Shown piece after piece: positions 59,216 through 64,000 of a stretch of 64,000 nucleotides of DNA; positions within the stretch are counted from its first letter, which is position 1, and every line of letters begins with the position of its first letter. The stretch covers positions 6,241,001-6,305,000 of the forward strand of contig NZ_CP134053.1 of the NCBI RefSeq assembly GCF_031583065.1, written 5' to 3'. The position numbers and the translations under genes were made by a program. The stretch is from Streptomyces sp. CGMCC 4.7035 (lineage in GTDB: Bacteria > Actinomycetota > Actinomycetes > Streptomycetales > Streptomycetaceae). Below the pieces are notes generated by a model. It was given only the letters and a program-made list of their open reading frames with translations. It had not been told where the DNA came from and did no database searches.

Positions 59216-60011
59216 TCTCGCCTCGGCTTCCCCCTGGGCGAGCAGCTCCAGGAAGCCGTCGTCACGCTGCTGCACGGCCTCCCGGCCCCGGCCTTCGAAT
59301 TCCTGCTGCTGGCCGTGCACGCGGGAACCGATCGGATGGACACCCTGCTGAAGGCGGCCCGGCTCGCCGACGTCCCCGCCGCCGCGCCGGCGTCGGCAGA
59401 GTCCGCCGGGCTTGATCGGCGTGGAAGCGGGGCAGCTGCGTTTCCGGCATCCGCTGGTGCCCTCGGCGGTGCACTGGAGCGCCTCCTTCACTCAGCGACG
59501 CCGGGTGCACCTCGCCCTGGCCGAGTCGTTCGTCGGCGCCCCCTACGAACGCGCCCCGCACCGCGCGGCCGTCTCCGCGCAACCGGACGAGTCCACGGCC
59601 GCCGCGCTGGAAGAAGGCGCGACCGACGACCTCCCGCAGGCCGTCGCCGTCCTGGAGACGGCCGCCGACCTCAGTCCGGCCCGACGGGACCAGATCCGCA
59701 GACTGATCAAAGCGGCCCACGCGGCGGCGATGCGCGGACAGACCCCCGTACTGCGCGGCCTCGTCAGACGGATCATCGCCCTGCCGGCGGACGCGGAGCA
59801 CGCCGCGTCCGCGCGTGCGCTGGAGGCACGGCTCGCCTGTCTCACCGAAGGGGTGCCGGCCCACGCCCTCTCGCTGCTCACCAGCTCGGTGACCGCCAGG
59901 CACACACAGTGGCCCGCCGCCCTTCCTGCCACTGCCGACAGCCGTCGTGGCGGAGCGCTCGGCGGGGCCGCCGCCCCGGACGGCGGAATGAACGCGTTCG
60001 CCGATTGTTGA
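59216..60011 (+). pseudogene. LuxR-type (AAA-LuxR) regulator, internal fragment with frameshift
   Basis: One frame gives L-Q-E-A-V-V-T-L-L-H-G-L-P and on to A-E-S-A-G-L; the neighbouring frame then continues I-G-V-E-A-G-Q-L-R-F-R-H-P-L-V-P-S-A-V, A-H-R-A-like helices and L-E-A-R-L-A. This is the region following the ATPase in large LuxR regulators (the G-x-L-x-F-R-H-P-L-V-R-S-A-V box is diagnostic). The Walker ATPase part, the end and the helix-turn-helix are missing, and a one-base shift near 59412 breaks the rest. Confidence 0.7.
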
Positions 60012-60018
60012 AAGCGGC

Positions 60019-61041
60019 ATGAAAAAGATCGGGTTCCTGTCCTTCGGACACTGGACGCCGTCGCCGCACTCGAAGACGCGTTCCGCGTCGGACTCGCTGC
60101 TGCAGGCCATCGACCTCGCCGTCGCCGCGGAGGAGCTGGGTGCGGACGGCGCCTACTTCCGCGTCCACCACTTCGCACGACAGCACGCCTCACCGTTCCC
60201 GCTCCTCGCCGCCATCGGCGCGCGCACCAGCCGGATCGAGATCGGCACGGGTGTGATCGACATGCGCTACGAGAACCCGCTGTACATGGCGGAGGACGCG
60301 GGCGCGGCCGACCTCATCGCGGGGGGTCGGCTCCAGCTCGGCCTCAGCCGGGGCTCACCGGAGCAGGTGATCGACGGCTGGCGCCACTTCGGCTACCGGC
60401 CGCCGGAGGGCGGCACCGACGCCGACCTGGCCCGTGCCCACACCGAGGAACTGCTCCAGGCCCTCACCGGGGTGGGGTTCGCGGAGCCGCACCCCAGTCC
60501 GATGTTCGCCAACCCGCCGGGGCCGCTGCGCATCGAACCGCACTCTGAGGATCTGCGCGACCGGATCTGGTGGGGTTCCGGCTCGAACGCCACCGCGGTC
60601 TGGGCCGCCGGGCTCGGGATGAACATGCAGAGCTCGACCCTCAAGGACGACGAGAGCGGCGAGCCGCTCCACGTCCAGCAGCGCAAGCAGATCGAGGCGT
60701 ACCACGAGGCATGGCGCGCCGCGGGCCACTCGCGCACGCCCAGGGTGTCGGTCAGCCGCAGCGTCTTCCCGCTCGTCGACGAGCGGGACCGTGCGTACTT
60801 CGGCCGGGACCGCGACTCGAAGGACCAGATCGGCTACATCGACGCCGACACCCGCAGCATCTTCGGCCGCTCCTACGCCGCCGAGCCCGATGCGCTCGTC
60901 AAGCAGCTGGCCGAGGACGAGGCTGTCGCCGCAGCCGACACGCTGCTGCTGACCGTGCCCAACCAGCTCGGCGTCGACTACAACGCGCATGTCCTCGACA
61001 GCATCCTGACGCACGTCGCGCCGGCTCTCGGCTGGCGCTGA
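60019..61041 (+). CDS. LLM-class (luciferase-like) flavin-dependent monooxygenase
   Basis: A 340-residue TIM-barrel oxidoreductase of the bacterial-luciferase-like class, using FMN or F420. Markers are I-G-F-L-S-F-G-H-W at the start, A-A-E-E-L-G-A-D-G-A-Y-F-R-V-H-H-F, I-E-I-G-T-G-V-I-D-M-R-Y-E-N-P and G-R-L-Q-L-G-L-S-R-G-S-P. Complete and well conserved, unlike its neighbours. ATG 60019 follows GAAAGCGG. NpdG (33637) shows that F420 is present in the cell, but which flavin is used cannot be told. Confidence 0.88.
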   Translation: MKKIGFLSFGHWTPSPHSKTRSASDSLLQAIDLAVAAEELGADGAYFRVHHFARQHASPFPLLAAIGARTSRIEIGTGVIDMRYENPLYMAEDAGAADLIAGGRLQLGLSRGSPEQVIDGWRHFGYRPPEGGTDADLARAHTEELLQALTGVGFAEPHPSPMFANPPGPLRIEPHSEDLRDRIWWGSGSNATAVWAAGLGMNMQSSTLKDDESGEPLHVQQRKQIEAYHEAWRAAGHSRTPRVSVSRSVFPLVDERDRAYFGRDRDSKDQIGYIDADTRSIFGRSYAAEPDALVKQLAEDEAVAAADTLLLTVPNQLGVDYNAHVLDSILTHVAPALGWR

Positions 61042-61337
61042 GGAACGGAGCCGAGGCGGGCGCCGCCCGGCGAAGCCGCGTCCCACACGGACGCCGGGGA
61101 CCCGGCGGCGCCTTCGCCCGGCGGCGATTGGAATGCGCCGCCAAACCGCACCAAAAGCGACATCACACCCGTCCAGCCACAGACGCCACGGCGATCATCC
61201 CCCGACGTCATCACGCAAGAGCAAGGCAGATGACACTTCAACTTGTTAGTTGACACGTCATCTTCTTGGTTCTAATGTGATTGAACGCAAAACGGACCAG
61301 CGGGCGGGCAGGCCGCCACGAACACAGGAGAGACGTC
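61042..61337 (+). promoter_or_regulatory. Promoter region of the SDR gene with MarR-like operator
   Basis: A near-consensus promoter, TTGACA (61250-61255), 17 bp, TAATGT (61273-61278), is overlapped at its -35 by the palindrome TCAACT-TGTT-AGTTGA (61238-61253). Its core resembles the element before marR copy 2 (TATCAACTTGATA). The part 61042-61230 is GC-rich with no gene. Confidence 0.7.
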
Positions 61338-62087
61338 ATGGGACAGCTGCACGGCAAGACGGTCGTCATCACCGGTGGCACCAGCGGCATCGGGCTGGCG
61401 ACGGCCCAGCGCTTCGCGCAAGAGGGCGCCCACGTCTACATCACGGGTCGCCGCAAGGAGGTCCTCGACCAGGCCGCCGAGCAGATCGGCGGCAACGTCA
61501 CCCCGGTCCAGGCCGACAGCTCCAACCTGGCCGACCTCGACCGCCTGTACGCCACCGTCGCCGAGGCCGGGCACCAGATCGACGTCCTGTTCGCCAACGC
61601 GGGCGGCGGCGAGTTCGCCCCCCTCGACCAGGTCACCGAGGAGCACTTCGACAGCACCTTCGACAGCAACGTGAAGGGCACCGTCTTCACCGTGCAGAAG
61701 GCGCTCCCCCACCTGGTCGACGGCGCCTCCGTCATCCTCACGGGCTCCATCGCCGGCGTCTCCGGCGACCCGGCCTTCGGTGTCTACGGCGCCTCCAAGG
61801 CCGCCATCCGCTCCTTCTCCCGCACGTGGGCCAACGAGCTCAGCGGGCGCGGCATCCGCGTCAACACCATCTCCCCCGGCCCCATCACCACCCCCGGGCT
61901 CAACAGTCTCGCCGCGGACGAGGAAGGTGCCGCGCAGCTGCGAGAGACCCTCACCGGCATCGTCCCCCTCGGCCGCATGGGCCAGCCGGAGGAAGTCGCC
62001 AACCTTGCGCTGTTCCTCGCCACGGACCAGTCCAGCTTCATCACCGGCACCGAGATCTTCGTCGACGGTGGTGCCAAGCAGGTGTAA
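61338..62087 (+). CDS. Short-chain dehydrogenase/reductase
   Basis: A 249-residue classical SDR. Cofactor motif T-G-G-T-S-G-I-G, N-A-G-G-G, catalytic Ser in T-G-S-I-A-G, and Y-G-A-S-K; the end I-F-V-D-G-G is typical. T-G-R-R-K after the second strand suggests NADPH. AGGAGAG eight bases before ATG 61338 and a strong promoter upstream indicate a well-expressed, inducible gene. marR copy 2 follows 165 bp downstream. Confidence 0.92.
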   Translation: MGQLHGKTVVITGGTSGIGLATAQRFAQEGAHVYITGRRKEVLDQAAEQIGGNVTPVQADSSNLADLDRLYATVAEAGHQIDVLFANAGGGEFAPLDQVTEEHFDSTFDSNVKGTVFTVQKALPHLVDGASVILTGSIAGVSGDPAFGVYGASKAAIRSFSRTWANELSGRGIRVNTISPGPITTPGLNSLAADEEGAAQLRETLTGIVPLGRMGQPEEVANLALFLATDQSSFITGTEIFVDGGAKQV

Positions 62088-62230
62088 AGCGGCCCAACCC
62101 CGCGAGGCAACGGGGCCGTGGCACTCCGTCCCGGCCCCGCCGCCTCCCGGCCGTGGGCCCGCCGGCCCACCGCTCAGGCGGCGCGATCGCGGCGCAGGTG
62201 CCCGAGGCGCCATGAGGCAAGTAGGTGATG

Positions 62231-62243
62231 TATCAACTTGATA
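62231..62243 (+). promoter_or_regulatory. Candidate MarR operator before marR copy 2
   Basis: TATCAA-C-TTGATA, a perfect 13-bp palindrome nine bases before the start codon. It shares TCAACTTG with the SDR promoter operator at 61238-61253. Confidence 0.6.
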
Positions 62244-62251
62244 GGGGGGTC

Positions 62252-62728
62252 ATGACCGCTGAACCACCCCGCTGGCTGACGGGGGTCGAAGAACAGGCCT
62301 GGCGGGGCCTGCTGAGTGTGTTCGAGCGCCTCATCACACGTACCGGGCAGCCCCTGCAGACCGAGTACGGACTGTCCGCCGCGGACTACATGATGCTCGC
62401 CGAGCTGACCCGTGTGCCCGGCGGCAGGCTCCGCGTCCTGGAGCTCGCCAAGGAACTGGGGTGGGAGAAGAGCAGGGTGTCCCACCACATGGCACGGATG
62501 GCGAGGCGCGGTCTGGTCGACCGCGAGACGTGCGCCTACGACCGCCGCGGGGTGTACGTGAGCGTGACACCGGCCGGCTACGAGGTCATGTCGGCGGCGA
62601 CCCGGCGTCACGCGAACGACGTTCGCCGACTTTTCTTCGACCACCTCACCTCCGCTCAGGTGACCCAACTGGCAGAGATCACCGATACGGTGCTGGACGT
62701 TCTCGCGGGGTTGCCCGTCCGCGACTGA
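62252..62728 (+). CDS. MarR-family regulator (copy 2)
   Basis: The 158-residue paralogue of the MarR at 58562: same opening P-P-R-W-L, L-S-A-A-D-Y-M-M-L-A-E-L-T-R and L-G-W-E-K-S-R-V-S-H-H-M-A-R-M. GGGGGG lies before ATG 62252. The palindromes here and in front of the SDR gene point to control of both by this protein. Confidence 0.85.
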   Translation: MTAEPPRWLTGVEEQAWRGLLSVFERLITRTGQPLQTEYGLSAADYMMLAELTRVPGGRLRVLELAKELGWEKSRVSHHMARMARRGLVDRETCAYDRRGVYVSVTPAGYEVMSAATRRHANDVRRLFFDHLTSAQVTQLAEITDTVLDVLAGLPVRD

Positions 62729-62755
62729 TGCGCCGGGTCCGCGGTCGTGCAGGTG

Positions 62756-62846
62756 TCACCGGTGGTCCCCGTCCGCGTCCCGCGCGGACAGGGCGTCCCT
62801 GAGAGCCCCGCGAGAGGTGATGCCGAGCTTCGGATAGATGCGGATA
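62756..62846 (-). pseudogene. LuxR helix-turn-helix, second half (reversed)
   Basis: On the minus strand I-Y-P-K-L-G-I-T-S-R-G-A-L-R-D-A-L then 11 residues and TGA. This is the end of a LuxR-type DNA-binding domain. Its first half lies right next to it but on the other strand, so the domain has been split by an inversion. Confidence 0.65.
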
Positions 62847-62945
62847 GCCCGCCTGGCGGCCGCCGGTCTGTCCAACCGGGAGATCGCCGGCCGACTCCGA
62901 ATCTCCCCGCGCACCGTCGCCTCGCGCCTGGACGACGCGTTCGCC
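62838..62945 (+). pseudogene. LuxR helix-turn-helix, first half
   Basis: On the plus strand I-A-R-L-A-A-A-G-L-S-N-R-E-I-A-G-R-L and I-S-P-R-T-V-A-S-R-L: the recognition part of a LuxR domain, directly abutting its reversed second half. Downstream of about 62945 the frame becomes unrelated. Together with 59216-60011 these are pieces of one or two broken large LuxR regulators. Confidence 0.7.
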
Positions 62946-63218
62946 CGGATGACAGGAGGCGAACCCTGGGACGTCATGCGTCCGGCCATGTCAGCCTTCT
63001 ACGTGTACGCGCTGGGCGGCACCGTTGGCAGCCGCCTTGACATGTCGCGAGCAATGTCACCCGTCCCGGCCCGGTCAGGGGTCACTGGAGAACTCGCCAT
63101 CAGTGCTCGGGTTCGGCCAGAGCAGGCCGCCGGGGAGAGCGACACGCTGCCCATGCGCCGTATCCGGGCATTCTGGGTGTCAAATGTGCTCCCGTCCTGC
63201 TCTGACCTGCGAGAACGA

Positions 63219-63252
63219 AGAGCGGCAGACGAGTCGGGCTGTACGCCGGGTT
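63219..63252. repeat. 34-bp direct repeat at the 3' end of rnpB (putative attR)
   Basis: Covers the last 29 bases of rnpB plus five bases beyond. It is identical to 57302-57335. Sequence 62946-63218 between the LuxR fragment and this repeat holds no gene I can recognise. Confidence 0.85.
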
Positions 63253-63634
63253 CTGTTCCGAGGGGTCCTCGCGGGCCCCTCGGCGACGGCCATCCATCTA
63301 GGACCGGCGTTGCCGCCGGCCTCGTGCGGTCTACCCGCGGACTCGGGCGGGCAGCCCTCGAACGTCCGCGCAGGAGCACCGGGGTGCTCCCTTTTGACCT
63401 TGCTCCGGGTGGGGTTTACCTAGCTGCCCAGGTCACCCTGGGCACTGGTGGTCTCTTACACCACCGTTTCACCCTTACCCAGCGCCTGAGCGCCGGGCGG
63501 TCTGTTTTCTGTGGCACTGTCCCGCGGGTCACCCCGGGTGGCCGTTAGCCATCACCCTGCCCTGTGGAGCCCGGACGTTCCTCGGGAAGCCCCCTAGGGG
63601 GACTCCACGCGGCCGTCCGCCCGGCTCGTCTGCC
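63224..63634 (-). ncRNA. rnpB: RNase P RNA (type A)
   Basis: The catalytic RNA of RNase P, which matures tRNA 5' ends. On the minus strand the 411-nt sequence starts GGCAGACGAGCCGGGCGG and ends GCCCGACTCGTCTGCC, so the two ends form the P1 helix. Universally conserved pieces are present: GAGGAACGTCCGGGCTCCAC (CR I region), AGGGTGAAA with GGTGCGGTAAGAG-like context, and AGATGGATGGCCGTC near the 3' part (CR V). The 3' end carries the sequence duplicated at 57302-57335. The 5' end overlaps the EamA reading frame by 41 nt. Confidence 0.95.
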
Positions 63635-64000
63635 GTGTCGACCATGGTACCGGGCGTGCGCCGCGCCTCGGTACGGCAGCCGGTCCCGCCGTCGCGAGCA
63701 CCGAGCCCGCCAGGATCAGGGCGAAGGAGCCGAGGATCCCGGCCGTCAGGCGTTCGTCCAGGAAGAGCGCCCCCGCCGCGACCGCGACCGCCGGATTGAC
63801 GTACGTGATGACCGTCGCCCGGGTCGGGCCCGCCTCCTTGATCAGCTCCAGGAAGGCCACGAACGCGACGGCCGTGCAGATCACGCCCAGGCCGGCCAGG
63901 GCGGCCAGGACCTGCCCGGAGGGTACGGCGGTCGGCCAGGTGGCCGCGGCCGCCGGGGCGTAGACCAGCGCCGCCAGCGCCAGGCAGGATGCCGTGAGCT
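63594..64000 (-). CDS. EamA/DMT-family transporter, C-terminal part (runs off the window)
   Basis: The last about 135 codons of a ten-helix drug/metabolite transporter: V-I-C-T-A-V-A-F-V-A-F, then G-P-T-R-A-T-V-I-T-Y-V-N-P-A-V-A-V and L-D-E-R-L-T-A-G-I-L-G-S, all typical of the second EamA repeat. The start lies beyond 64000. After the last helix (A-G-S-V-L-A-T) a basic tail of about 30 residues reads into the 5' end of rnpB before the stop at 63594. Confidence 0.85.
   Translation of the reverse strand, partial: LTASCLALAALVYAPAAAATWPTAVPSGQVLAALAGLGVICTAVAFVAFLELIKEAGPTRATVITYVNPAVAVAAGALFLDERLTAGILGSFALILAGSVLATAGPAAVPRRGARPVPWSTRQTSRADGRVESP

Noticed and set aside
57302..63252. Search for a tRNA, integrase or excisionase gene in the rnpB island
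   Set aside because: No tRNA-like cloverleaf and no tyrosine or serine recombinase motif (R...H-x-x-R...Y or catalytic Ser domain) was found, so the element is not claimed to be self-mobile.
62838..63548. 236-residue plus-strand frame starting with a LuxR helix-turn-helix
   Set aside because: Only the first about 35 codons look like LuxR; the rest runs antisense through rnpB. Kept as a fragment only.

Overview
The window is a piece of a Streptomyces (or very close actinomycete) chromosome. The evidence is very high G+C with GC-rich third codon positions, many GTG starts, Tat and lipoprotein signals, and actinobacterial family markers: a DUF397/scr1-type regulator locus, DUF6153, DUF3105/DUF305, a SARP/AfsR-like regulator, NpdG (cofactor F420), an EfeOBU set and a type A RNase P RNA. 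The order glnE, glnA2, nadE, panB, map fits the chromosomal core. About 57 intact or edge-cut protein genes, seven gene remnants, one RNA gene, one truncated IS481 element and many operators, terminators and repeats are described.

Layout. 1-7464: tail of a LacI regulator, a PAP2 membrane phosphatase, glnE (glutamine synthetase adenylyltransferase), a Tat-secreted TagC-like beta-propeller and glnA2 (gamma-glutamylpolyamine synthetase type). 7701-9653: a nitric-oxide circuit, flavohaemoglobin hmp and the Fe-S repressor nsrR, each with an NsrR-type 11-1-11 operator. 9765-13418: DUF3105/DUF305 pair and a sedolisin protease. 13425-19690: an accessory block bounded by two copies of a 17-bp sequence. 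It starts with a complete mycobacterial-type nadE and holds a damaged DUF397/XRE/ATP-binding locus, an IS481 remnant, and a DUF6153/multicopper-oxidase copper cassette. It ends in front of a decayed second nadE of the usual Streptomyces type. 19911-28103: AraJ-type MFS pump, an exonuclease-endonuclease-phosphatase protein, an EmrB pump with its TetR and a 13-9-13 palindromic operator, an 18-copy octanucleotide repeat, panB, and a DrrAB ABC exporter. 28168-38593: giant AfsR-like regulator, Uma2 nuclease-fold protein, M50 protease, NpdG, MFS exporter, map, haem oxygenase. 38599-44559: PhzF protein, iron-box-controlled efeO-efeB-efeU plus a lipoprotein, and a prim-pol protein. 44852-53839: Rsm22-like methyltransferase, serine hydrolase, Bcr/CflA pump, Gfo/Idh oxidoreductase, D,D-carboxypeptidase, aldo/keto reductase behind a MerR-type promoter, DoxX and a MazG-like protein. 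54543-57246: a tight three-gene operon of ECF sigma factor, a small membrane protein with a Ser/Thr/Pro-rich outer tail, and a protein O-mannosyltransferase. 57302-63252: a 5.9-kb island bounded by 34-bp direct repeats that copy the 3' end of rnpB; it is rich in regulators, redox enzymes and gene fragments. 63224-64000: rnpB itself and the end of an EamA transporter.

Three points stand out: the island at the 3' end of rnpB; the apparent displacement of one nadE by an unrelated type with its corpse left 5.9 kb away; and the sigma factor/Ser-rich membrane protein/O-mannosyltransferase operon, which looks like a signalling unit whose sensor tail could be the enzyme's own substrate. All functional statements are from reading the sequence and family knowledge; no database search was run.
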